Source of the DNA: Syngnathus acus | Taxonomy: Eukaryota > Chordata > Actinopteri > Syngnathiformes > Syngnathidae | Assembly (NCBI RefSeq): GCF_901709675.1 | Contig: NC_051094.1 | Coordinates: 15,727,501-15,791,500, forward strand | Length of the DNA: 64,000 bases | Direction of reading: 5' to 3' | Shown here: piece after piece, positions 12,743-23,696 of the stretch | Numbering within the stretch: position 1 is the stretch's first letter | How the letters are laid out: the number at the start of each line of letters is the position of its first letter | The notes under the pieces: generated by a model | Database searches by the model: none | What the model was told of the DNA's origin: nothing | The model's input: only the letters and a program-made list of their open reading frames with translations | Made by a program: the position numbers and the translations under genes

Positions 12743-12749
12743 CTATAAG
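12743..12749 (+). promoter_or_regulatory. Putative TATA box of ccn1
   Basis: CTATAAG lies 162 bp upstream of the ccn1 start codon. Transcription would begin near 12772, giving a 5' UTR of about 140 nt without an intron, as in other CCN1 genes. No CArG box with exact consensus was found nearby. Confidence 0.45.
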
Positions 12750-12910
12750 TGCAGTCCCTGTTGGGGGAAACCTCTTCATGAGATATAGCTCGGCTGACAG
12801 TCACATAGCAGAGTTGACTGGTGTACTTTATTGCAAGGATCCGGTGGATTTCTTATTCCTGAGCTGACGAACAAGCCAACACTCCCTTTTGGACCCAGCT
12901 GGACACAAGG

Positions 12911-15454
12911 ATGCTTTACCTTACTGTTAGTTTCCACCAAATCTTTTCCACCTTGTTTGTGGTCTGCAGCACTGCGGTGATGGTGAGTTGTTGCTCTGCA
13001 CTCTCATCAGCAAGTATTCCTTCCCTATTCGCTGAATGTTTCTTTAAGTATTGAGAATTGTTGGCTACCTCTGACCCTGCTCCTTAGGCAGATGATGAAT
13101 GCCCACCAGTGTGCTCCTGTGCTACCTCATCTCCGATGTGTCCGGCGGGTGTCAGTTGGGTGAGCGACCATTGTGGCTGCTGTAAAATATGTGCAAGGCA
13201 GTTCAATGAAGACTGCAGCGCTGTTCAGCCCTGCGATCATATCAAGGGGCTTCGCTGCTATCTCGGAGCTGGAGGAGACCCCGGGAGAGGACTTTGCCGA
13301 GGTGAGAGTGCTAAAGAGATCTTATGATGTTTGTGACCAGGCAATTGTTATGCTGAAAGCAAATACAACTTTTAATGTGCAAACTTATGCAGATATTCAA
13401 TATCTGGCATCAGAGTGACATGGTCTACAATATTTTTTATTTGGCCTCAAATGCCTGCCTTTTCGTGGCATGGTGTTTTCTCTCTTTCTCCCACCAAATT
13501 AAAAGTCTTGTCCTCATAGACTTCCTTTGTGTTTCTTGTGTGCGTGTTGCAAGCCGAGGCTCATGGTCTACCTTGCGAGTTCAACGGCCAGTTGTACCAG
13601 CACAGTGAGAACTTCCAGCCCAGCTGCCAGCATCAGTGCACCTGTATGAACGGAGTGGTGGGCTGCATACCCCTCTGTCCTCACCGAGTGCCCCTGCCCA
13701 ACTTGCACTGCTCACGGCCCCGGTTGGCACGGCCAGAAAACAGCTGCTGCGAGGAGTGGTTTTGTGACGACGACAACCACATCGGAATGGAGCCAGAAGA
13801 AATGACACAAAGCCATCTGTCAGAGAGTCAGCCTCTTCCAAACCACATCAGTGCTTTGCTGCCACCCTACCCACAGCCTCGCAAGCCAGCTGCCACAAGT
13901 GGGACCGTGTTCAGAGGTAAATTTTACAAGTAATTTTGATGCCTTACCTGGTCATAAATATGATCAATAGGAACTTTAGTTAAGAAAAGAACATATTCTG
14001 CCTAATAACAGTTCAACCAAATGTTATACATTATGGAAACAAGTATTGGAATCCACCTTGTTTCTTCTTTCAAAACCGTCAAGCACCATTCAGATGAACT
14101 AAGACAGAGGCTGTGAGCCAGCCTTTGCGCGCACCATCATCTTATAGAGTGAACACTTTGCCCAGAATATATATGGTGCGGTGTAGTGATGGGAACGTCA
14201 CTTCTTTTGACTGTACCCAACCATTAGATCATTTAAATGAGTCCTTCAAACGATTTGTTTACAGAATTGGTCAATGTTATGTCATTCAATTCACATTTCT
14301 AGCTTTTTACACGGGTACTCCAATTTTCTTCCCACATTCTAAAAACAAGTGTGATGGGTTTGTTGAAGATTAAGGATGGTCTTTCGTTAGGAATCTGAGT
14401 GTGGATGGTTGTTTGTCTATTTTTGCCCTGTGATTGGCTGGCGCCCAGTTTGGGATGTACCCAGCCCCTTGTCCAATGACAGCTGATAGGCACCAGCATG
14501 TCAGCAGTGCTTGTGAGGATAAGCGGTTCACAGAATTGATGGAGTTTACCAATTATTGAGAGCAAAGAAGAAGTTAAAAAAACATCCATCCATACATTTT
14601 TTTCCGGGGTTCATTCATTCATTTACTGAAATTTCTCGAGTTCTGCAGTTCCATTCTCAAATGGAATGGCTGAGGTCAACTTTTTTAAGTTCAGCTGCAA
14701 AGAAGCAACCCATTTCACCTTTGTCTTGTGTTTTTACTTCCAGTCGGTTTAATGACCAGCTGACCTCTACAATGTATGCAAGTTCCAGTTATTAAGATGA
14801 TCTAGAATTAATTCTAGTCTTTGTCCGTATCCCCTCACACAGAGATAACAGCATTACCAATGCCTGATTTGTTACCGGAATCCAGCTGTTTTCTACAGAC
14901 CACTGACTGGACAGAATGCTCCACCTCATGTGGGTTGGGAATATCAAGTCGAGTCACTAATAACAACCCAGATTGTCAACTGATCAGAGAAACCAGACTT
15001 TGCCAGATTCGACAATGCCACCTGGAGCTTCCTATGGCAACTAAGGTACGAACAGAAAAATTCAACAACACTGAGTGATGACAATGATCCTCGTTGACAT
15101 TTAAAATGATTTCATGGTGTGACTTTAAAAGCAGCAACTTTATGTTCTGTGTAGGGGACGAGGTGCCAAAGAACTGTTCGCCCGCTGGAGCCAGTTCAAA
15201 TCACTTTTGCTGGATGCTCTACATCACAGCTCTACCGCCCTCGCACCTGTGGATTTTGCTTAGATGGTCGCTGCTGCAGGCCCTCGGTCACCCGAACGGT
15301 ACGGCTGCGCTTCCGTTGCCTGGACGGTGACAGCTTCTTCAGAAATATGATGTGGATCCAACGTTGCACCTGCAATAAAAGCTGTCACACACACAGCAGG
15401 CCCTCAAGCCCTTTGCTCAAGCTCCACAATGACATTCACATCTTCAGGCGCTGA
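12911..15454 (+). CDS. ccn1: CCN1/Cyr61-type matricellular protein, five coding exons, complete
   Basis: Coding exons are 12911-12982, 13088-13301, 13554-13916, 14843-15045 and 15155-15454. They total 1152 nt (383 aa) with GT/AG borders and the classic CCN phases (0,1,1,0), one domain per exon. Exon 1 is a signal peptide ([20 protein letters not shown]). Exon 2 is the IGFBP domain ([17 protein letters not shown]). Exon 3 is a VWC domain ([28 protein letters not shown]) plus the acidic/Pro linker. Exon 4 is TSP1 ([19 protein letters not shown]). Exon 5 is the cystine knot ([29 protein letters not shown]), ending [13 protein letters not shown]. Domain order, the QFNEDC/PCDH signature, the ending and the length (human ~381 aa) assign it to CCN1 rather than CCN2/3/4. 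It could be the teleost ccn1l1 paralogue. The protein is secreted, binds integrins and heparan sulfate, and is normally an immediate-early, Hippo/YAP- and SRF-responsive gene. Oddity: the usual GCGCC IGFBP motif reads HCGCC. Confidence 0.93.
14390..14535 (+). repeat. SINE/LINE 3'-tail fragment in ccn1 intron 3
   Basis: The stretch containing gtggatggttgtttgtct, ccctgtgattggctgg and gaggataagcggttcaca is a diverged copy of the 3' half of the teleost SINEs found at 36231 and 50189. It lies inside intron 3, well away from the splice sites. Confidence 0.6.
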
Positions 15455-16235
15455 GGCTGACTCATCGGCTCTGGCCTGGAAGACTTTGCACCGACCCCTT
15501 TTGCCCCTTTAACCCTACCATACCCTCCCTTGGCAATATACCCGCTTGCACTTTAAGTTTCACAATGACAGTCAATTTGCAGGAGATGTGTAAAACCACA
15601 AGAGCAGCTCACAGCATATTGCACTCTGCAGCTCTGTTAGACTGTTGGAAGTAAGCTTGTACTGACTTTTTATTGTATTATTTTATTTATTTGTATATTT
15701 TGTTCACTTTCTCAATATGACAGCTAGTCGTATAGAACATTTGAAGAGAGGACGATTTTGTCATGCAGCCTGTGTGCTGTATCATAATTCGGTCATTCAA
15801 AAGCATTATTTCTGACAAATGACTATCTAGACTTCACTCATACTGTATTTGTGGAGTGATATTTTTGGGGATCACCTCATTATTCGGGGTGTGATATTTT
15901 GTGTTCTTTGTGTGTTGAAACTGACCATAGCATACTTTATGTTTGAAAAATGTTGCATATTGCTGGCATCAGGCCGAAATCTCCCATGTCACAATTTGCT
16001 AAAACTCTATACTATCAGTTAGGCCACACGTGTGGGTGTTATTTTTAAAAATTATTGACACAGTGTTGAACGATGTAATGTTAATCAATGGTTGAACAAA
16101 CATGACCTTTTGGGGGTCTCTTGAAAAGTGATGATTCTGGAGGTATAAGGATTCCGTCCGACACCAGCGTCATTTAAACACGCATTTTAGTTTTTGTCTG
16201 TCCACACCTGTATAGCAAATAAAACGTCGTAAAAT
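15455..16235 (+). other. ccn1: ccn1 3' UTR with polyadenylation signal
   Basis: After the stop TGA the sequence is A+T-rich with several ATTTA-like runs (for example near 15680-15700), typical of unstable immediate-early mRNAs. AATAAA at about 16218-16223 (context agcAAATAAAACG) is the best polyadenylation signal, giving a 3' UTR of roughly 770 nt. Confidence 0.6.
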
Positions 16236-16399
16236 GTCATGTGTAATTTATGACTAATGTGCTGGTGTAAAATAAGGATTTTAAAAAGTCAACTCGGGAA
16301 ATATGTTGGGAAAACCCACATGCATAAATTAAAGGCCTGGACGCAGTCAAACAAGCCATTTCATAGTGAAGCTTATGAACAGAAAAAACTTTTTAATCA

Positions 16400-17668
16400 C
16401 CGTAATTTTCGGACTATAAGTCGCATCAGCCATAAAATGCCCAAAAAAGTGAAAAAAAACATATATAAGTCGCATTTTGGGGGGCAATTTATTCGTCAAA
16501 ATCCAAGAACAGTCATGAACGAGCAACAACAGGCTAAACGATAGGTATGCTAACGTGACATAAACACAAACGAAGAGCTGAGAACGGCCCTGACGTAACA
16601 TTCAGTTATTTAAAAAAAAACTATTACATAAATAACACGTTTATAAAACCATCTGTGTCACTCCAATTCATTAAATCCATCGATCGTCCTTTGTCAACAA
16701 TGGGTGCGCGGCGCTGACGGCGCTTGCACTTCAAAATATTCCACAGGCCCATATAACGACATATAAATTAGAAATCAAATAACTATTATATAAGCAATAA
16801 TATTATCAAACCATCTGTGCACTCTAAATCATTAAATCCATCGATCAAATTCCTCGTCCTTTGTCAACAACGTCGCGCGTGAGCCCTGACGTCAGCCTCG
16901 TCGTTATTCCACAGATCTAGTATATAACTATATTGTAGCCTTAACAAAGTACAAGGAAAGATGTGGGTTTGGTAAACGGCTCTTTATTTAACAAAACAAA
17001 CTTCCAGGCGTGTGGCGGCGTGGACTTCCAGCCACGGAGGTGGAAGAGAGATCCATAGAATAGGACCGGGCGTGCGTAAAAGCCATGACCGAGCCCCATC
17101 CACCGTCCCCGGACAGCCACCCGGCTGAGCGCCGGCCCTCGACTTCCATCCACGGAGGTGAAAGAGAGCTCCGTAGAGTAGGACCCGGTGTGCGTAAAAG
17201 CCATGTCCGAGCCCCATCCATCGTCCCTGGACAGCCACCCGGCCGAGCGCCGGCCCCCGACTTCAATCCACGGAGGTGAAAGAAAGCTCCGTAGAGTAGG
17301 ACCGGGCGTGGGTAAAAGCCATAATAGTTTTTCAAACCTTCTGTGTCACTCCAAATCCTTAAATCCTTCAAACTCTTTGTCACTTAGAAACAAAGCCGCT
17401 AATGATGCCGGTAGTACGTGGGGCCCTTCGTCATCTTCGTCATCCCGTGATCAATCTTTGTCCTTTATGTAAACAACCGCCGCGCCACGCCGCGTCGCGC
17501 TGCTGACGTCACTTGAAATTCAAATTACAGTAATCCCTTGCTACATCGCGGTTCGTTTATCGCGGTTTCACTTTTGGAAAAAAACACAGATAAGTCGCTC
17601 CTTATTATAAGTCGCCCCCCCCACCCAAACTATGAAAAAAAACGCGACTTATAGTCCGAAAATTACGG
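16400..17668. mobile_element. Long MITE-like element, CCGTAATTTTCGGAC termini
   Basis: It starts CCGTAATTTTCGGACTATAA and ends with the exact inverse, ttatagtccgaaaattacgg, the same termini as the 170-bp elements at 31025 and 35505. The 1.27-kb interior is non-coding. It holds a 118-bp tandem repeat (17023-17326) and two or three dispersed copies of a motif (catctgtgtcactccaa, near 16645, 16810 and 17335). Near the right end there is a Tigger/pogo-like stretch (tcgcggttcgtttatcgcgg, about 17545). No transposase is present, so it is non-autonomous. Superfamily unresolved. Confidence 0.75.
17023..17326. repeat. 118-bp tandem repeat, ~2.6 copies
   Basis: The block running from gacttccagccacggaggtg through cgtgcgtaaaagccatg repeats with an exact 118-bp period (starts at 17023, 17141 and 17259) and few mismatches. 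It is G+C-rich within an A+T-rich MITE. Overlapping short frames are artefacts. Confidence 0.9.
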
Positions 17669-18985
17669 TAAGTTACAGAAAAAATATATCACTAACAACA
17701 TGATGATGATGATGAAGATGATGATGATTCCTTGAGACGTGATGCTATCTTGGCAAGGTGGACTGACTGGGTTTGGTGTGTGTGGTGGGTGCGTGGGGGG
17801 GTTGCTTTTAGCTCATTTCTGAGGTGGGGCAAACCTGAACAAACAGAGAGTTCCAAGGAACAAAACTGAAGAGTGGACGTGACGCAGAAGAAGAAAAAAG
17901 TCCATGTCCTTTTATGAATTAAATGCTTTCAGTGCCATCAGCTGCTGGGATTTTAATGACCTAATTCAATGCTGATTGATGTTAAACTATCATCTCTCCC
18001 GCGCGCCATTTTGTATAAGGATGGACTTCTACCGCCAAAGAGTGACTTAGCGCACCTCACAGCAGGTGAACAAATTTTATTGGACGCGGTGGATGGTGTC
18101 ATCTCCAGACCAACATTCTTAATGGGTGTGACTTGCCAGATTAGCATCTGTCAGGGATGATAAACCTTGCTGAAAGTAAACCTCCTAATCAAACCTGAAA
18201 CCAAGGCTTAGAGCGCTTGCCTCTGCTGCGTGGATTTACACGATTTGTCAGCCAGCTCTTATGCTCAAACATAACGTAGGATCTCGAAATTCCTCACCTT
18301 CACCTCCTTCTTCCTTCTCTAACGGAGGAACACACCCAGTCGAACCACTGCTAAAAAACGTCACCTCCATAGTTATTTGTATCATTAAATGATGATAAAG
18401 TAAGCAAGTTAAACACTTCAAGAATCCTCACAAATTAAGTGAACTACAGGATTTGTTAGGTCTCAATCATATGCTGAAGCCCATTCAATGCCCCATCATC
18501 CCACTAGAAAGATAAACGGATACCAACAAAGTTCTATATTAGCATTCCTCCGTTCTAGAGAATGAATTATTTCATATGGTTTCTGGCCAATAGGGAGAAC
18601 CCACAAAGCATACGGCATACCGTTTCACCATGGAGACAGACCGAGCATTTGCTTGCGTCACTGTCAGTTTGCATTTGCCTCATGACATTGCTTGTACACA
18701 CAAACTATTTGTTTGGTGTAAATACAAAGAAAAGGAAAGATCACTTCACAAGTATTTTTGTCCACAAAACTAGTGTCCTGTGGCAACGTTTCTCTGTTCA
18801 ATTGTTTATAACCCTAATACTAAACGTTCTAAAAACATTAGACTTTGGCTATCTAAAGGTTAGTCCGAACCAAACCCAAAACTAACGTGAGAACATTCCA
18901 TACTGGATATGCATCCCTGCGAAGCATAACAGTCCCTAAACGTTGAGGGAATGATAGGTTGCAAACTACTCAAATTATAAAATTT

Positions 18986-19021
<36 letters not shown>

Positions 19022-20876
19022 AAGACTTTTTCATATAGAGTGCAATTACTTGATGCAGTTGAAAATGTTTGGTATTTGAAATATGAGAGGAATGACAAAG
19101 CGGTTCAGAAAATGGGTGGATGGGTTATCCTAATGTTACATAAATAAATATTAATATGAAAGAAGAAAAAAAAAAAAAATTTAACTTGGGATTGAACCTC
19201 TGTCTTAGAGTGCCCCAAGCAGTTGCTGATTAAGAAAACTACATTGTGCCAGACTCCATACAGACAATTAATGGAGTGACTATGTACGTATATTGAAGAT
19301 ACATGCAACCAATTTTCATGAGTTGCATGCCAAGTTTTTTTTGTCAGTACAGAACATGCTGAACATATTTTTTGTTTCTTTGAAAGGTTTTTCCCAAAGC
19401 CCATGTTGCGATTAAAGGAGTACTGATGTGCTTAGCAACAACAACCATCCTGGGTGCCCTACTACTGTATCAAAATCAATTTGTTGTATAGAATTTGTTT
19501 GGCTCGTTGTAGTTGTTGTACTGTTAGCCTAGCATTGAATGAGTGGATTTTGGTGGGCGTGGGCAACGCTTGCCTGTTCCACTTTTTTTCTTCACCTGTT
19601 CCACATGTTTACAATAAGACTTTGACGTTTGCACCTTAAATACCTAACCCGTACCGTCCTAACTGTGAGGCGGATATAGATGCGATTTCAAGGTAACCTA
19701 TAAAATATTACATAGCTTAGCGCCTTCTTATCTCGTCGACCTAGTTGTACGATACGTTCCATCCCGAAACCTGTGTTCACAAAACGCTGGTTTTTAGTGG
19801 CCCCAAGAACCAAAACGTTGTTGTTAATTGTTGTTACAGTTGTTTTGCGATGAACTGAATTTTAGCATAAGATACAGCTCATGAAGATGCAGGGCTCAAC
19901 TTGACTCAAACAAAGCGTCACAGGAGTAGTCAGAACTGAGAAACAGACACGTCACAAGTCTGAGCATTAAGCATTTCCACATCACAGTGTGCAAGATTCA
20001 TAGATGTGATGGACTTGGCAGTCTGCTTTACTGTGTGTGATGCTCTGCAGACAGTTTGTATTGGCTAGGAAGCCAGACTGGAAGTGTCAGGTGTTGTCCA
20101 GATTCACAGCGAACTGTGACTTTGAGCATGGCCTTGATAGAGGAACAGGTAATACGTCAGAACTCATCAGAGCCTTATAGAGTGATGGAAGAAGTCTTGC
20201 TGCCACACCAGCTGCGATCAGAAACAAGCAAACAAGCAAACAAACAAACAGATACATTTCTTTTCAGTATTCCTCAGCTCTGTTCTTTCTTTTCGCATAT
20301 AATGAATAAAAATGTGGGTATGGAAGGTATGCAACACGGGAAGAAAGACTCCAAAAGCAAATATGATTAAGTGATACAGGAAAGAAATGTTCCACCTGTG
20401 TGGCATTTCTCTCTCGGGTACAGTACCGAAAACGGATGTGTACTGCTATCTAGTGGCTGTATTCGAAACTACAACTACAATCTGACGTGCAGAAAAGTAA
20501 AAGATACATAAAATAAGTGCACGTTTGAGGCGTCGTGCTAACATGGCTATTTAAATTCACCAGGTTATTTAAAATTCAAAGCACTTCCATTCATGGCTCA
20601 TTGCATGCCTGCATCTGTGTGTGGTCTGCGTGCAATGTGTGGCGAGCAACAAAAATTTAAAGTAGGGTGTCAATTAAAATTTTTCTTCTTGGATTAAGAA
20701 TGCCGATGATTATAACGCATTTCAAACGGTTGAATGATGGGGACATTGGCAAAAGTACAAAAAATGGAACCTCTTAAATATGCATGTATATGCTTTGAAA
20801 TTACGACGGTATCATCAGTCTACTTGACTCAAATTCCTTGGACCACAAATGAATTGAAAATTTTGTAAATGTATTC
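17669..20876. other. Intergenic between ccn1 and lmo4, unassigned
   Basis: No gene is supported. Low-complexity tracts are a GATGAT run near 17700-17725, a (TA)n tract at about 18987-19016 and a poly-A at 19149-19162. The remainder is A+T-rich single-copy-looking DNA. Confidence 0.4.
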
Positions 20877-21039
20877 GTGAATGAAATGCAGTCATACAAG
20901 AAAATGTATAAGTTTAATGTTCCATTTAAAATTGAATTATTCTTTTATAAGTATGATGTGAATAAAATGCAGTCATACAAGAAAATGTAAAAGTTTAATG
21001 TTCCATTTAAAATTGAATTATTCTTTTATAAGTATGATT
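20877..21039. repeat. 81-bp direct tandem duplication
   Basis: The segment around atgcagtcatacaagaaaat is repeated with an 81-bp period (20888 versus 20969) and only one or two differences. It is a recent local duplication in non-coding DNA. Confidence 0.9.
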
Positions 21040-21109
21040 AATATTATTCTGCTGGCCTTTTCTCTACTTTGTATTTAAAACAGAAGTTTAATAGATAAGG
21101 TATATTTGT

Positions 21110-21945
21110 TGGAAATGGTCTCTATTCCATCGGAGCTGTGGTCATAAGGTGCCTGTTGTGGCGGCAAACCCAGAGCCCGCTGGTGGACACCGGCAGTAAG
21201 GGATGCCATTAAACTGAAAGAAAAGGTCTTGTTGGGCCTTTTTGGCCCGTGGGACTCCAGAGGCAGCTGACACAAAGCGCTTCAAACTGCTTCGTCATTC
21301 ACTAACAGTTGACATGCTATCAGGATGAACTGGGGGCTTCAGTGTCTTGCTCAAGGCCACTTTGACATGGTTACAAGCACTGGGGATTGAACCCCCAACC
21401 TCTTGGTTAGGAGACGGAACACTCTACCACTGAGCTATGTCGTCCCCGTGGTGAGGAAAGAGCTGAGCCAAAAGGCAAAGCTCTCTATTTTCTCGTCGAT
21501 CTACGTTCCTACCCTCACCTATGCTGACCAGCTATGGATGGTGACCAAAACAACAAGATCTCGGATACAAACGGACAAAATAAGTTATCTCTGCAGGGTG
21601 TCCAGGCTCTCCCTTAGAGATAGGGTGAGAAGCTCGGTCATCCAGGAGGGACTCCGAGTCGATCCGCTGCTCCTCTGCATAGAGAGGGGCCAGATGAGGT
21701 GGCTCAGGCATCTGATCAGGATGCCTCCGGGACGTCTCCCTGGTGAAGTGTTTCGGGCATGTCCCTTCAGAAGGATGCCCAGAGGACGTCCCAGGATACG
21801 CTGGAGAGACTGTCTCCCGGCTGGCCTGATGGCCTAGGAACGCCTTGGGCTTCGTCGGGATGAGTTTAACAAAGTGGCTGGGGAGAAGGAAGTCTGGGCT
21901 TCCCTGCTGCCCCCACGACCTGACTGGATAAGTGTTGGATGGATG
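21110..21945 (+). mobile_element. Rex3-like LINE remnant with a SINE joined inside it
   Basis: Positions about 21150-21260 encode the Rex3 linker region (GGKPRARWWTPAVRDAIKLKEK, frame 3, then damaged). Positions 21446-21840 encode the Rex3 C-terminus (VVRKELSQKAKLSIFSSIYVPTLTY, SLRDRVRSSVIQEG, MRWLRHLIRMPPGRLPGEVF), ending with a GGATAAG stretch and a long GGAT tail. The reverse transcriptase core that should lie between them is absent. In its place is a minus-strand tRNA-type SINE (21290-21445). The copy is frameshifted and dead. Confidence 0.82.
21290..21445 (-). repeat. tRNA-derived SINE, minus strand
   Basis: The reverse complement begins ggggacgacatagctcagtg (A-box-like TAGCTCAGTGGTAGAG) and then carries ggttgggggttcaatcccc (B box GGTTCAATC). 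It continues into a body with cttgagcaagacactgaagc, the signature of a common teleost SINE. Its ends abut Rex3-derived sequence on both sides. Confidence 0.72.
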
Positions 21946-22047
21946 GATGGATGGATGGATGGATGGATGGATGGATGGATGGATGGATGGATGGATGGAT
22001 GGATGGATGGATGGATGGATGGATGGATGGATGGATGGATGGATGGA
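21936..22047. repeat. (GGAT)n microsatellite, Rex3 tail
   Basis: About 28 TGGA units directly follow the GGATAAGTG end of the Rex3-like remnant, so the array has grown from the retroposon tail. Confidence 0.95.
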
Positions 22048-22363
22048 CAGAATAGTGAATGATGTAAAGTTGGGTCAAGCAGGGGAGATTCTAGGGATGA
22101 TGAGCTCACAGCAAGGCATGATAAACTTCACTTCTTTATATTGCAAATTTATTTCCACGTTGACGTAAGAGAAGCATTAACTCTTTTCTGGAAAATTTGA
22201 ATCCAGTCTGAGAAATGTTATTTAAATTTTGGGCCACAGCAAAAGAAGAATGGATTGGAATCATAAAATAAACACAACGTAACCCTAATTTCAAAGGGAG
22301 GAAAACAAGAGCCGCATCCTTAGTATATGAACAGTATTTTTGGCTCATTGGCTGTCTCAACGC

Positions 22364-22402
22364 GCCCCCCCCCCCCCCCCCCCCCCCCCACACACACACA
22401 CA
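22364..22402. repeat. Poly-C tract plus short (CA)n
   Basis: Some 26 consecutive C residues are followed by eight CA units. Homopolymer length is likely to be unreliable in assembly. Confidence 0.9.
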
Positions 22403-22599
22403 AACTCTTGTACTGTTAATCCTAAAAGAATAGAATACAGCAGGTTAGGTTTAAAGACATACCTTCTTTGTTAACAAAAACATTTGAAAATACACCACAA
22501 AGTGTTATTTTGAATCTGCTTATATTGTATCGCTTTATGCAAGTGGGAATAGAAAGATTCGGCAACGAGAAACCCATAAATCATTGTGACTTTGACCAC

Positions 22600-22690
22600 G
22601 CCCACTGCTCAGCTATTGGTTGTTACGTGCTTTACGTCGCAACGTTCGCTCTCAGTAATTTAAATAGACCCTTGCGCAATTTGATGAATA
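22600..22690 (+). promoter_or_regulatory. lmo4: Candidate lmo4 core promoter
   Basis: A CCAAT box in reverse orientation (ATTGG, 22615-22619) is followed 40 bp later by a TATA-like AATTTAAATA (22657-22666). The region is locally enriched in CpG (ttacgtgctttacgtcgcaa) compared with the surrounding A+T-rich DNA. Transcription would start near 22690, upstream of the non-coding exon. Confidence 0.5.
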
Positions 22691-23046
22691 GCGTCGCTGT
22701 CATAAGCGTCAGAAATAGTGGAAGGCGTGTAATCAGACGGACAGCTGGAAGAGCGAGTGAGACGTAAAGAAGGAGCGGTTGGCATGTTACCTCCTCGCCG
22801 CGTATAGTGCTTTATTCGGGGATCCCCAAGTGAGAGACTTTCCTCAAAACTATTTGCAGTCCGCGCGCCGTCCTGTTCTGGGATTTTATGCTTCTTTTGA
22901 CACACTCTTCTACAAAGAGATGGAGCCGCAACATTGTTACGCCTAAATCCAGTTTTACAAACGTAAAGGCGACCATGTTTTTCTGAGAACTATTTTGCAC
23001 AGCCTTTTGATTTCAACGCAGGAGGAAAACCTTTTGGCTCGACAAG
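22690..23046 (+). other. lmo4: lmo4 non-coding first exon (predicted)
   Basis: This is a CpG-containing stretch that ends in a good donor (GACAAG|GTAACG at 23046/23047). LMO4 genes have a 5' UTR exon separated by an intron from the ATG exon. The receiving acceptor is gtccag at 23672, 24 nt before the ATG. The 5' boundary is approximate. Confidence 0.5.
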
Positions 23047-23696
23047 GTAACGCGTCTGTTTCTTCGCTCCCTTTCTTTTTCCTTTCCGTCAGCGCCAGTG
23101 AGGCTTTTATTGAACTTCTACGTTAACGTTGTTACAGTTTTGTTCGGTTAAAGTTCTATACGACATTGAGAACGGATTGAAAAAGAAACGCTTTGACATG
23201 AATACCTTCCGTTTGAAAGCTGGCAGGCGTGAAGAAGTTCCATTTTGCGACTTTCCTTGTTTCCCCCTTAAAAAAAAAAAAAGAAGAAAAAAAAAAGAAA
23301 ATACACGACCTTGCACGAATAGATTTACCTCACTGTTTGTATCTTAATACAAGTTTTACTGAACTTTCTGCCTTGCAAATACTCACTTATATGACGTTTC
23401 GGTACAGTATAGTCTTGGTAAAGTTACCGGTTAGTATCCTGCACGTCATGTTATGTATGATGCATTTCTCGTGAAAAGTAAGCACTGAACAATAACCTCA
23501 TTAAATACATGTATATATAAAAAAACACCCACAGCAATGGAATAGCTCATCCTCATCAAAACTTAGGCTTGCCATTTAACTAAAAACATGAAACATACTC
23601 TTAATCTGAACATACGGATCAGTAACACTGTCACTGTGTCATGCCTCCAATTTCCGTGCGTCCTGTGTCCAGGAGCCACCGAGGGCCCACGTCAGT

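Noticed and set aside
15094-15330. Apparent frameshift and stop in the ccn1 last exon
   Set aside because: The open frame reported there is out of phase. With the acceptor at 15154 and phase 0 the cystine-knot domain reads without interruption to 15454.
21866-22168. WMDG and IHPS repeat proteins over (GGAT)n arrays here, at 33 kb and at 51.7 kb
   Set aside because: A 4-bp repeat read as 12 nt gives open frames on both strands; these are retroposon tails, not genes.
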